From Pseudovibrio sp. M1P-2-3 (GTDB taxonomy: Bacteria > Pseudomonadota > Alphaproteobacteria > Rhizobiales > Stappiaceae): a stretch of 64,000 nt of DNA. The DNA lies in NCBI RefSeq assembly GCF_031501865.1, contig NZ_JARRCW010000001.1:1695001-1759000 (forward strand), in the 5' to 3' direction. Both the position numbers and the translations under genes were made by a program. The notes under the pieces are model-generated. The model did not search any database, had not been told where the DNA came from, and saw only the letters and a list, made by a program, of their open reading frames with translations. This document shows positions 21,446 through 31,000 of the stretch, in pieces. Numbering within the stretch: position 1 is the stretch's first letter; each line of letters starts with the position of its first letter.

Positions 21446-21787
21446 ATTTCAAAATAATAGTGCTTTAAAACATAGGCAATTAATTTGCTTGCCAGCCGAA
21501 TCTTGCGGGCGCTCGATTTTGTCACAACTGAGCTGAAAATTGCAATCCCATTCACAAATATGCGGTTTTAGGAGGGCGGTGCCGGTTCTGTCCTTTGCCA
21601 TAGGCCTTACTTGATAAGGAGCAGAAGGGGGTGACCTGTCAAATGACCCCACTGCACATTAAGAGGCTATAAGTTGTAAATGATGGAAGTTGCGGCGGTA
21701 GCCTTGATCGTGACACGTTTTCTGGGTGAAGTGATGCCCAAAAGGCTTTGCTTTAGAAAGTTGGAATGGCCTTTGGGAAGGTAAAAA

Positions 21788-22555
21788 ATGAAGGCGCTTA
21801 TTGTCTGTTTTGGTGCTCTAGCTATACTTGGATCTGGTATGTTTGCGGCTGTGGCAAATGGTGCAGGTTCAGGCGATATCTGGAGCTACACGGGGGATAC
21901 CGGACCTGCTTATTGGGGGGCTTTGAAAGACGAAAATCACCTGTGTAAGGAGGGGAAGCGGCAGTCGCCCATTAATATCACAACAACGGAAACCACCTCC
22001 AAATCCGACTTGGCGTTTGATCTGAAACCAGTCACAGGCACGGTGAAAAATAATGGCCATACCATACAGTTCAACGCCTCGGGCAATGATGCCATCACTG
22101 TGAGTGGAACCAAGTACAAACTGGTACAGATACATTTCCATGCTCCAAGTGAAAATAGGATTGATGGAAAACAGTATCCTGTAGAAGTACATCTGGTGCA
22201 CAAAAGTGCTGCGGGAAAACTGGCAGTTATTGGAGTGATGGTGGAAAGTGGCAAAGCGAACCCTGCTATTTCAGCCATTTTAGATGCAGCCCCGCTTGAG
22301 CCTCTTATCAAGTCGCACAAAGTGGAAGGGCCGGTGAATGTGAGTGAATTTCTTCCTCCCAGTTCAGCCCACTATTCTTTTAATGGATCTTTGACGACGC
22401 CGCCATGTCTTGAGCAAGTGAAGTGGCGGGTTATGGAGGAGCCGATTACTTTTTCGCCAGAGCAGATTTCCAGACTCGTTGCCTTGATGCCAAAACATAA
22501 CGCTCGTCCGGTTCAGGACGTAAACAATCGCGACATTATCAAAATTTCACCGTAG
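21788..22555 (+). CDS. Alpha-type carbonic anhydrase, periplasmic
   Basis: A 255-residue alpha-carbonic anhydrase, which interconverts CO2 and bicarbonate with a zinc ion. Zinc ligands are H116 and H118 (QIHFHAPSEN) and H135 (VEVHLVH), with the spacing of the bacterial enzymes; also present are the N-terminal WSYTGDTGPAYWG, QSPINI and SLTTPPC. An N-terminal signal peptide (MKALIVCFGALAILGSGMFA) indicates export, and the two cysteines in LCKEGKRQSP and TTPPC probably form the conserved disulfide. The start is ATG 21788. It is alone; the 21446-21787 region upstream shows no gene. Confidence 0.93.
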   Translation: MKALIVCFGALAILGSGMFAAVANGAGSGDIWSYTGDTGPAYWGALKDENHLCKEGKRQSPINITTTETTSKSDLAFDLKPVTGTVKNNGHTIQFNASGNDAITVSGTKYKLVQIHFHAPSENRIDGKQYPVEVHLVHKSAAGKLAVIGVMVESGKANPAISAILDAAPLEPLIKSHKVEGPVNVSEFLPPSSAHYSFNGSLTTPPCLEQVKWRVMEEPITFSPEQISRLVALMPKHNARPVQDVNNRDIIKISP

Positions 22556-22706
22556 GCTCAGTAGGAGTGCTCGAGTCTATCCCCTTTCATGGTAAGGCAG
22601 ATGAGTGTTGATCTCCATCATAAGAACGTGCCTGTTTTCTGGTAGCTTATGAAAGAGGAGATTGCCTTGGCGGGGAAACTGAGGGGCAAGGGGGGATGGT
22701 GTTATA

Positions 22707-23486
22707 TTGAAGCTTGATAAAGTTAAACTGACTAGGAAAGAATTTGAACTGCGGCTTGAAAGTGGCGGCCCGTTTGAGGGGGTGGACCTGAGTGATATTG
22801 ATCTTGGGTCTATGGAGCTTGAGGGCGCGGTTTTTAACCAGTGCCTACTTTCGGCGGGGAGCAGGCTTATGGATGTTGATCTTTCGCTCACCCGCTGGAA
22901 TGATTGTGACCTTCCCGCCATATGCTTGAGCTCTTGCGAGCTGAAAGAAACAGTTTTCGAGAACTGCCGTTTCTATGAGAAACAGGTGAAGAGCGGGCCG
23001 GTTTTCCGGCTCTGTGATATGCATGAGGTGCAGTTTATAAACTGTGATCTGCAATTGGTGAGCATGGAAGGCTGCGAGCTTTATGGCGCCTTGTTTGAGA
23101 GCTGCAAGATGCAAGGGGGACGGTGGGAGCGCTGTAACTTCTCAAGAAGTTTTTCAAGAAAAACAGTTTTGAATCAGGTGGCTTTTAGAGGATGTGATTT
23201 GAGCTTTAGCGCCCTGAGTTCGCTGAGTTTTGAAAGCTGCGAGTTTGGAAAAACTAATCTTTTCAACGCGGATCTTACGGGGTGTAATTTCACTGAAGCT
23301 GATTTAAGGGAGAGTACTCTGGAGGGCGCAGAACTTGATGGGGCGACCATGAACAATGCGGATTTGCGGTCCGCAAAGTTTACGGGCCTGAACCTGTTGC
23401 GGTTGAAATCCTACCGAGGAATGATTATTGGCGCCGATGACCAGTCTATGCTTTTATTGGCCATGGGCGTGGATGTGAGGGCTTAA
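22707..23486 (+). CDS. Pentapeptide-repeat protein
   Basis: A 259-residue protein consisting of pentapeptide repeats of the form A(D/N)LXX, here often with Cys (FENCRF, FINCDL, FESCKM, FRGCDL, FESCEF) and changing to standard DLTGCNFTEADLRESTLEGAELDGATMNNADLRS units only at the end. Such repeats fold into a right-handed beta-helix; related proteins include Qnr/MfpA gyrase protectors and secreted effectors, but no feature here selects a role. It has no signal peptide. The start is TTG 22707 behind GGGGGATGG; no ATG lies in frame near it. No neighbour suggests a function. Confidence 0.8.
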   Translation: MKLDKVKLTRKEFELRLESGGPFEGVDLSDIDLGSMELEGAVFNQCLLSAGSRLMDVDLSLTRWNDCDLPAICLSSCELKETVFENCRFYEKQVKSGPVFRLCDMHEVQFINCDLQLVSMEGCELYGALFESCKMQGGRWERCNFSRSFSRKTVLNQVAFRGCDLSFSALSSLSFESCEFGKTNLFNADLTGCNFTEADLRESTLEGAELDGATMNNADLRSAKFTGLNLLRLKSYRGMIIGADDQSMLLLAMGVDVRA

Positions 23487-23541
23487 GAGCTTCCGTTTTC
23501 GGCAATACGCTTTCATGTTCCGTAGCTTACCTTGAGTGTAG

Positions 23542-23853
23542 TCAGGACTGCTTGGCCAGTTGCGGGCCCCACGCGGAGGGTTTGAATTCGTTTACCGTAT
23601 AGTCAGCAACACCGTTCAGGTAGAAGGGGTCTTCTTGAAGACAGGCTTCCAATGTCGCTTTGCTTTCGCATTGCGCGATGATGACACCTCCGGTGCGCGG
23701 CACTTTGGGGCCGGACATTATGAAGAGTCCCTTGGCATAATTGTTTTTTAAAAAAGCAATGTGTGCTTCAATGAATGGATCCACTTGCTCAAGGGGAACC
23801 CTGTAGTGCAGATCGACAACGAATATTGCTTGGGATGCTGGAAATAAGGGCAT
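23542..23853 (-). CDS. YciI family protein
   Basis: A 103-residue YCII-related protein with a ferredoxin-like fold expected. Visible features are the strand IFVVDLHYRVPL, helix with AHIAFLKNNYAKG, FIMSGPKVPRTGGVIIA and the EDPFYLNGVADYTVNEF ending. The usual conserved His of family members lies in helix 1 (EAHIAFL) and the Asp in EDPF. Biochemical roles are mostly unknown. The start is ATG 23853. It may share an upstream motif with the APH-like gene (see 23893). Confidence 0.85.
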   Translation of the reverse strand: MPLFPASQAIFVVDLHYRVPLEQVDPFIEAHIAFLKNNYAKGLFIMSGPKVPRTGGVIIAQCESKATLEACLQEDPFYLNGVADYTVNEFKPSAWGPQLAKQS

Positions 23854-23892
23854 TGTTTTGGGCCTGAGATTCGCAATTGTAAATTGAGTAAT

Positions 23893-23905
23893 ATTGTATA
23901 TGCAA
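23893..23905. promoter_or_regulatory. Shared motif ATTGTATATGCAA upstream of the YciI gene
   Basis: A 13-base motif, near-palindromic in its TTGTATATGCAA part, about 40 bases upstream of the YciI start. The same 13 bases occur at 35401-35413 upstream of the APH-like gene, and the following bases also resemble each other (AAGTGG). It could be a regulator site or the edge of a dispersed repeat. Otherwise, 23854-24177 shows no gene. Confidence 0.3.
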
Positions 23906-24177
23906 TTTAACTTAGTAAGTGGATTTTGATCAATAGGAAGCGAATGGAAGTCACGAGAATATGGTCACAATATCCCAATGGAAAGGATAGTGTATTGCGT
24001 GCGGTGTACATATGGTTAGTGCTGACTACACTCGGATGATCTGCCCATGAATGCACAAATTGCAAGATAGGGTCTGCCTTTCAGCAGCCGCAGCTGTCGA
24101 CCGGCTTGTGAGCCAGAAGTAACTCTGGGCTAGGTTTCAAAAGACTTCACTCTAACCTTTAATCATGAATGTGAATT

Positions 24178-24208
24178 CAAAAATAGCGCGGCAAAAGTCG
24201 CGCTATTT
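24178..24208 (-). terminator. Terminator of the OYE/ArsR operon
   Basis: A 10-bp perfect stem, AAATAGCGCG (24181-24190) with CGCGCTATTT (24199-24208), followed on the minus strand by TTTTT. It lies about 20 bases beyond the ArsR stop. Confidence 0.85.
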
Positions 24209-24227
24209 GTATTTGGCATCACTATTC

Positions 24228-24536
24228 TTATAAGTGTTTTTTAAGGCTATCTAAGAACAGATCAATGTTCTTGCCGTCTCTTTTGTAGTAGGTCCAAGGG
24301 CCTATTCGTTTTGAAGTCACAAGCTGTGCGCGTTGTAGCACAGCCAAATAAGAAGAGATTGTGGATTGGGATAGCTGTGTTTTTTCTTGAATGATACTGA
24401 CACATACACCCTCAACATCTGCATCCACTAGCTGATCGGCAACATCAAAGTTTGCCTTTGGATCTCTCAGCCAATGGAGTATCTCCATTCGAACTGGATT
24501 ATTGATGGCTTTAAGCATCGTTGTTATATCGTTCAT
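24228..24536 (-). CDS. ArsR-family transcriptional regulator
   Basis: A 102-residue winged-helix regulator: KAINNPVRMEILHWLRD in the first helices, the recognition helix around QLSQSTISSYLAVLQRAQLV, and the wing RIGPWTYYKRD. The family binds DNA as a dimer and is released by a ligand or metal. CVS in the middle contributes one Cys, but no classical metal-binding Cys pair (CVCDL) is visible, so this is more likely a redox or small-molecule sensor. It is encoded directly downstream of the Old Yellow Enzyme gene (72-base gap) on the same strand. The start is ATG 24536. Confidence 0.88.
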   Translation of the reverse strand: MNDITTMLKAINNPVRMEILHWLRDPKANFDVADQLVDADVEGVCVSIIQEKTQLSQSTISSYLAVLQRAQLVTSKRIGPWTYYKRDGKNIDLFLDSLKKHL

Positions 24537-24608
24537 AATCGTTCAACAGGTATCCAAAAAAAGACGAGCCTAATTAAGATTAGTCTGTTTAGCTTGTAAA
24601 GAATATCT

Positions 24609-25745
24609 TTATACGTTCTCGATAGTTTCACCATATTCTGCGTAGTCAGTATAGCCAGCTTGACCGCCACCAAACAGAGTATTGCTATCCAGCATGTTTA
24701 ATGGGTGCCCTTTTTGAATCCTGGAGGGCAAGTCCGGGTTTGCCATATAAGGACGCCCAAAACCGAAGATATCGCCGTAGCCTTTTTTCAGCATCATCTC
24801 AGCCTTATCAGCAGTATATTTCCCCGCATACATTAGTAGGCCCTTGAAATTTTCACGCAATTCTTTGTAGAAACTTTCCGGTAGATGTGGGGCGTTTTCC
24901 CAATCTGCTTCGGCAATCGATAGATATCCCAGCTTCATCTCATTGAGCATTTTTGCTGCAGTAATGTAGGTTTCGTGTGGGTTGCTCTCAACAAGACCTA
25001 GATAAAAGCGGTCTTCGTCTGTTGTTTCAAAAAGTGGAGAGAAACGAACACCAACTCTGTCAGGGCCAAACACTCCAGCGACAGCTTCAGTAATTTCTTT
25101 CAATAAACGCAGTCGATTTTCGAGACTACCACCATATTTGTCAGTTCTCTTATTTGATAGTTCTGACATAAACTGATTAATCAAATAACCGTTTGCAGAG
25201 TGAATTTCTATGCCATCAAACCCAGCTTCAAGCGCATTGTTTGCGGCTTGTTTGTAAAAACCTACAATTTCGGTGATCTCTTCGAGATGAAGCGCTCTTG
25301 GCTCTGACGGTTCAACAAGTGCACCTTCATCGGGGCCTGTTTCAACGAAAACTTTCACTTTTTCTGCTTTGATTGCCGATGGAGCAACGGGTGCTGCGCC
25401 GTTCGGCTGAAACGACCTATGAGAAACGCGGCCAACGTGCCAAAGTTGCATGAAAATTTTCTCACCTTGTTCATGCACCGCTTTTGTTACTAATTTCCAA
25501 CCCTCAATTTGTTCCTGAGTATGAATGCCGGGAGTCCAGGCGTAGCCTTGACCGCGTGGCTCAACTTGAGTTGCTTCTGTAATTACCAATCCTGCACTAG
25601 TGCGCTGGGAGTAGTACTCCGCCATTAGTTGGTTAGGTACATTTCCTGGTTGTGTAGAGCGACTGCGAGTGAGTGGGGGTAATACGAAGCGGTTTTTTAG
25701 CGTCAGTGTTCCAAGTTTAACAGGCTCAAACAGGGCGTTATACAT
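24609..25745 (-). CDS. Old Yellow Enzyme family ene-reductase (NemA-like)
   Basis: A 378-residue flavin (FMN) oxidoreductase of the Old Yellow Enzyme family that reduces activated C=C bonds with NAD(P)H, for example N-ethylmaleimide or reactive electrophiles. Features are LFEPVKLGTLTLKNR at the N-terminus, MQLWHVGR, the substrate-binding HxxN pair in EIHSANGYLINQF, and the C-terminal FMN-phosphate segment YGDIFGFGRPYMANPDL. The open frame reaches 25817, but the promoter and palindrome lie in that extension, so ATG 25745 (MYNALFEPV), with GGAAA upstream, is preferred; ATG 25760 is also possible. Likely autoregulated with the downstream ArsR gene. Confidence 0.92.
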   Translation of the reverse strand: MYNALFEPVKLGTLTLKNRFVLPPLTRSRSTQPGNVPNQLMAEYYSQRTSAGLVITEATQVEPRGQGYAWTPGIHTQEQIEGWKLVTKAVHEQGEKIFMQLWHVGRVSHRSFQPNGAAPVAPSAIKAEKVKVFVETGPDEGALVEPSEPRALHLEEITEIVGFYKQAANNALEAGFDGIEIHSANGYLINQFMSELSNKRTDKYGGSLENRLRLLKEITEAVAGVFGPDRVGVRFSPLFETTDEDRFYLGLVESNPHETYITAAKMLNEMKLGYLSIAEADWENAPHLPESFYKELRENFKGLLMYAGKYTADKAEMMLKKGYGDIFGFGRPYMANPDLPSRIQKGHPLNMLDSNTLFGGGQAGYTDYAEYGETIENV

Positions 25746-25779
25746 AAGAGGTATTTCCATATCGGTTTCAATGCAAATC

Positions 25780-25807
25780 CATATATCGCAATATCTCGAT
25801 ATGTCAA
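25780..25807 (-). promoter_or_regulatory. Promoter with operator palindrome for OYE/ArsR
   Basis: On the minus strand TTGACA (25807-25802), 16 bases, then TATATG (25785-25780), a good sigma-70 promoter. The spacer holds the inverted repeat ATATCGCAATATCTCGATAT (25783-25802; half-sites ATATCG and CGATAT). Such a palindrome between -35 and -10 is a typical ArsR-family repressor operator, so repression by the downstream ArsR protein is inferred. Confidence 0.75.
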
Positions 25808-25904
25808 TATTAATCATCTACAGGCTCTGAAAATGGGTCCTTCCCAGGAGTGTTTCAGCAATAATAAGCGGAGTTGACCTGACCCACTACGGCTTTTGGT
25901 AGGC

Positions 25905-26054
25905 CTATCTGGTTGAGATCGGCTTGATTTCGTTCAACAGATCCAGATCCCGCTCATCCAGTGTGAGTGGAACCTTCACTATAGTAGGGGGAAGGGCGTG
26001 CGTGGCATCCCTGTCTTGGTCTGAAAAGTCTGTTTCTGAAGTGTTAAATTTCAC
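25905..26054 (-). CDS. Doubtful short open frame
   Basis: A 49-codon frame starting at GTG 26054 and reading VPLTLDERDLDLLNEIKP before ending at TAG 25905. The charged helical stretch looks protein-like and could be the end of a lost gene. No ribosome site stands out. The remaining part of 25818-26215 is AT-rich with no other gene and presumably holds the promoter of the next cassette. Confidence 0.2.
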   Translation of the reverse strand: MKFNTSETDFSDQDRDATHALPPTIVKVPLTLDERDLDLLNEIKPISTR

Positions 26055-26215
26055 TCCCTAAAACTTATTAAGTAATAATAATTAGTTAAAAAGATATAGT
26101 AGAGATATTGTTAGTAAAGCTTGACGTATCTACTGCAAGTAATAGTATTGCCTTGTTGGAATCATAATAAATATAAATAGTAAATTTTAATAGTTATTAA
26201 CATGGGAATATCAAT

Positions 26216-26764
26216 ATGAGTGATTTGGGTTCTTATATTTTTTCCTCTGCGGCATATAAAACTACTTTAAATGCCAGTAGTGTACTTGGGTCAATTGAAA
26301 ATGTGACCATGGGCCAAGTAGAAGTTACGACTGAAGAAGAAACCGGCTATCAGACGACGAATTTGTCGGCGAGTAGCCCATCAGATCCTCCGGACAGCGA
26401 TGTGGTTTTGACGGGAAACCTCGCGACCAAATGGAGTGACGGTGAGCGGGCAGTACAGTTTTTGGTTGCCTGTAATAGTAAATACCCAATCGGTGGATAT
26501 ATCACGCTTGTTAGTGATGAAAATCCGCCCACTATAAAGCTTGGGCCTGTGAAGGTTACCCAGCAAAATTTCATTACAAGCACAACGGTTGAATTAGCCG
26601 GTGATTACACTGGAACTTTATTGCTGAAGCTCTCTTTTGAACCTTCTGCCATGCCCAAAAGTGGCGCTTCCGTATCTGTAAGCCCTTCAGTTCCCAAGGA
26701 TGAAACTGCAGAGAGAACTCCACCTCAGATGGTTCGGATCGGTGAGCAGACCCTGACTTTTTAA
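26216..26764 (+). CDS. Unrecognised beta-rich protein (cassette gene 1)
   Basis: A 182-residue protein of unknown family. It is rich in Ser, Thr and Val with alternating strands (GGYITLVSDENPPTIKLG, FITSTTVELAGDYTGTLLLK), no signal peptide and no membrane segment; the final third is low-complexity and proline-rich (VSVSPSVPKDE). A beta-sandwich fold is likely. It is 26 bases upstream of the next gene and in the same orientation. The start is ATG 26216 after GGGA. The AT-rich leader before it differs in base composition from the coding regions. Confidence 0.75.
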   Translation: MSDLGSYIFSSAAYKTTLNASSVLGSIENVTMGQVEVTTEEETGYQTTNLSASSPSDPPDSDVVLTGNLATKWSDGERAVQFLVACNSKYPIGGYITLVSDENPPTIKLGPVKVTQQNFITSTTVELAGDYTGTLLLKLSFEPSAMPKSGASVSVSPSVPKDETAERTPPQMVRIGEQTLTF

Positions 26765-26790
26765 GAAGCATTTCAACGGAGAGTTTAATT

Positions 26791-27846
26791 ATGGCAACTT
26801 GGGATGACGTGTATTTTCGAAACAGCCTTGACGATGATCAGGGAACCTATCCGGTCAACGGCAGTTCGAGCTGTCCGGACATCATACCATGGGGGCCGGA
26901 ACCCCTTGCAAATCCAGGTACGTATCTTTCCGAAAACTATGATCAAACCTGGAACAGGGCCCTGACGCCCGGCATTAGAAACTATGTGTATTTACGTGCA
27001 AAGAACTTGAAGAATGCCGCTCAAAGCGGGCATGTAAATCTTTACTACTCCAAAGCCTCATTGCTCATGTATCCATCTTTTTGGACTGAAAATGTTCTGG
27101 CCAACGAGAGCGGTGATCAAGATATCAAGTTCACGAATTTGGCGTCAGATGGAATATTTGTGACCGAAGAGCCTTATATCTGGACACCGGATGCAATTCA
27201 AAATGATCACTACTGCATGGTGTCCCGTGTTGTAACACCGGATAACCCCAACCCGTTGCCAACAGAATCCAGCATCAATGATGTTGGGGGACTGAGAAAT
27301 TATGTCGGTCAAAATCCAAATGTGGGTTGGCGTAATATTGCTTTGGGTGACGGCGCTGGTATCATTGAAAAGGTCTTGAACTTTTCTCAAGGCACAACTG
27401 AAGATCAAACCTATGTGCAGATCAGCGTGACCGGCGCACCAGGCGGTTCGGAAGTCGCGTTCAGTACATCAAAACAGGGTCCTAACCCGCCTTTGGTCCT
27501 TCAAAAAACAACGGTTCCAGACAATCAGCCAAACTTTCAAGCTGGCCTCCAAAGCTTGGTTCCTGCTAATTTTAATGCGGATATTGTCTATCAGTACTAC
27601 TCAAATGGTAAGCCACCTACTGGTGACTTTAAATTGGAACTCACCTATTTCACATTTACGACACCCTCCAATTCTCACCAAGACGTTTACAACCGGTCAA
27701 TGGATATCCGGCGTTTATCCTTAGCCACTCATGAAATTGATGCACTGCGTGCGTGGTTTGGGTCCGATGTGCCCCGGGCATACGTTCTTGGTCGCCATAC
27801 GACGCTGGACAGCAGAGTCGGACGGGTTGCCAACGCCTGCTGCTAA
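26791..27846 (+). CDS. Unrecognised beta-sandwich protein (cassette gene 2)
   Basis: A 351-residue protein. Residues about 45-150 resemble an Ig-like/CARDB-type strand pattern: YVYLRAKNLKNAAQSGHVNL, YYSKASLLMYPSFW, IWTPDAIQNDHYCMVSRVV. The HYCMVSRV strand is common to bacterial beta-sandwich surface domains. The second half (about 200-290) has VQISVTGAPGGSEVAF and other strands, ending with a helical, Arg-rich segment (NRSMDIRRLSLATHEIDALR). No signal peptide or catalytic motif. The start is ATG 26791 after CGGAGAG. Between genes 1 and 3 of the cassette; probably functions with them. Confidence 0.75.
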   Translation: MATWDDVYFRNSLDDDQGTYPVNGSSSCPDIIPWGPEPLANPGTYLSENYDQTWNRALTPGIRNYVYLRAKNLKNAAQSGHVNLYYSKASLLMYPSFWTENVLANESGDQDIKFTNLASDGIFVTEEPYIWTPDAIQNDHYCMVSRVVTPDNPNPLPTESSINDVGGLRNYVGQNPNVGWRNIALGDGAGIIEKVLNFSQGTTEDQTYVQISVTGAPGGSEVAFSTSKQGPNPPLVLQKTTVPDNQPNFQAGLQSLVPANFNADIVYQYYSNGKPPTGDFKLELTYFTFTTPSNSHQDVYNRSMDIRRLSLATHEIDALRAWFGSDVPRAYVLGRHTTLDSRVGRVANACC

Positions 27847-28002
27847 TTGAAAGAGAGAGGGTTGAGGGCATTTATAGCCTTCAATCCTGCCATCATTAAA
27901 CATTATTTGGCCTGTCCAAACCGCTGAAACTCACCACAGCTCAAGCGGTCTGGCCGGGCATGCGCAATCGTACTCTTCGCAGAAGTTTAAGGAGTGTGTT
28001 CT

Positions 28003-31000
28003 ATGGTACAACGTCAATTTAAAGATGTACGCTTGATCACGTGTCAGGGAACCGTGGTGGCACTCGCCCGTACCACAACTCAAACTCACTGTGATAGCCT
28101 GTGGTACAATATTCTCGATCTTGACATCGATTCCAGCAGTGATGCTCTAGACTGGTCCGGATTTACCGAATTGGTGTTTCCAACATGGTTGCGACCGGCG
28201 GGCATGGCGCTTGTGGATGCTGAACTGGGTATGATTCCGGGTCTGCAGACTGCCGATGCACCTTTTGCTGCTTGGGCAGATAACGAGTTTATCTATTTAT
28301 TTCGGCAAAGCACCACGAACACTTTATGGTTTAACCGTTTTCGACTGACCCGGGACAAGCCCAATGACCAAGGAGAAGCGCCGCTTATCTTAATGCCCGC
28401 TTCAGAGGTCCGCTTTCGGGAAACTGGACGATATGCCTATGCTGACAGTACACGCGATCCGCAAAGCAGTTTGAATGCTGACGGAGAGCCCTATATTGAG
28501 CCAACCTATGACCTCTCGTTTGTGTCAGGACTGGAGGAGGGACGGTTTACGGTTACTGCAACCTCATCGCCCTCAATAGGTGGACGGATTTGGCATATTT
28601 TCACGACAATAGCCAGTTCGGGGACAATCAAGCACTATGCAATTCCATCTACGGATGCGGCTATTTTTGACCTGTCAGGCACTACGATCAATAGTGACTA
28701 CACGATTTCACCCACGAACACGATAGAGTTGCAGGATGAAGCGGGGAACGCCTTGAGCGCAACGGCTGGTCCTGCAACTGTTCTTTATGCACGGCGCGAA
28801 CGCCACGTCACCTCCAGTGGCGAATCCGAGTTAAATCGCGAACTACGAGTTCTACTTGCGCAGCCGGTGATTTCAGATTCCAAAAATGCGGGTACAGCCC
28901 TACTGGATTTCGGGGTTGCGACACAAGGTACTTTAGCCCGGCCAAAATCAAAGCTTAAGCTGCCGCCGCTGGCGCAGGCGAACTACTGTTTGGCATTCAA
29001 GTCCGGTACCGATGTCACGCTGCCAAACTCGAATGACAGTTTAAATGTTACCGGCGGGTATAAAATCGATATCTGGCTTCGACCAACCAGAAACCTTCCC
29101 AATCGGGTTCAGGTGGTTGGGGATGACAAATCGGATAAGACACGCGGCCCCTATCTGGATTTGGTTGAAGGCGGGCGGGTTGCAATAGGCTTTGGAACCG
29201 GAAGCGCTACGGTTGAAGCCATTACCACCGATCTGGTGACACCTGTGAATACGTGGACCCATGTTGTGGCAGAGTTTGTGGCGGATGGTGCTGGTGGAAC
29301 TTTTTCAGTTTTAATCAATGATGACGCCGTGAACGTGGCAGGAGCGAGCGCTGCGTCATTGCCAAATGGACCAATTACACGCATTGCCAGACAAACTGAC
29401 GGGTATATTGGAGAACTGGACCAACTGGAAATCTCCATTGATGGCGATATTGCCGGAACATGGCCGTTGGATGCTGTTGACTATAATGCAGATCCACCTA
29501 CGACACCGGACACGTATACCGGTAATGCAAACCCTGGAACCGTCCGCGGTGCAACATTGGTTGCAGCCGCAACACCGCTCCAAACAGACAGCGGGGGGCA
29601 AATTGATGTTGATAGTAACGGCCTTACGGTCGAATTCGGCTTAGCCGATTTTCTGTTGACCGGACAAACGCCCTCACTTCTATCGGGTTCGGATGGATAC
29701 CTTCACCTGTACCAAAGGGGTGAGGATAGTGTATTCGAGGTTGCTCATTTCAGCACTTCGACAGCACGCGCATCCTTCCTCTCTGACTGGAAGGCCACTG
29801 CAACATCCGAAGGGGGGGAGAAGCAAACAGGTATTGTTTCCTATGTCTCCAGACGCACCGGAACCATGATGAATGCCGCGACAACGACTGTCTCAGCGGC
29901 CTCTTCCGGTGATACGGGCTTGTGCGATGTCATATTTGAAAGCACAACCGGCGGGGCCAAAGAAACATGGACGGGTGTTCCACGTCGTGCCGACGCCTTT
30001 GTTGCCGCACTAAACGGAAATGCAGTTGCCCAACCAACCAACTCGGAAATTGGAGCAGGTGGGACTATCTTCTTCGATTATGACGGGATTTTCCCTCAGG
30101 TGAGGCTGCCAGTGGGTGAGGCCTTCTGGGAGGCCGTTTTGGTTCTGATCAGCCTGTTTCCCGAGAGTTGCCCGCTAACGAAGGTGGATATCACCGAAAA
30201 TAACGGAGCGCTGGATCTTATACTCACCTATCAGCCGATGCTGTGGGACAACTCACCATCGGTGCCTTTCTCTCAAAAATGGGTAGATGTTCCGCCCACC
30301 TCCCAAAAGTTACTCTCTGTACTTTCCGGAGTGTCAGAGACTTACGACTACACCCCCACAGACAGTTACGGGGATGCCGGGGACCAGAGTATTTGGCAAT
30401 TGAACCCGCCGGGTAATGGGTTGGACAGCCCCAGCCTGCTCTTTCTTGGCAAAGCCGGTGTGTCTGATGTGAGCTTTAAGGTTTCAAAGGCTACAAAAGC
30501 CGACCAAGCGAATGTCACTTGGGGTGCCAAAATCGGCAATGCAGACAAATCAGCCAGTTTCAAGGATGTTCCCCGCGACTTGGCGAGTGTCGTTGATGTC
30601 TTGAACGGTACATCGTCTTCCTATGACTATTCCAATCTGTCCTCTGGAGATCGTCAGACGCTAAACGAAAACCTTATGTTGCTGGCGTCCGGTCCAATTG
30701 CAACACTTTCCGACATGCCGACGACGTCTCTCCTAAAAGCTGACATGCTTGGCGGAGCTGCCATGCTGCGCATAATTCAATCTGGCGGCGAACAGCGTGA
30801 TTTGGTTGTCGGTGCACCTGTTTCCAAGGCGGCCACCATTCTTCAATCTGCCCACCTTGAAGGAGTAGGTGCCCAAGGCAGTTCGTCAAACCCGCTACGC
30901 CGGGGCTCAACTCTGTTTGGAATTTCCACTTCGCAGGCAAGCAATGGCGCGGTTCCCATCGTTCAGGATACGGCGCACCAGACTGGCGGAACGGCCAACC

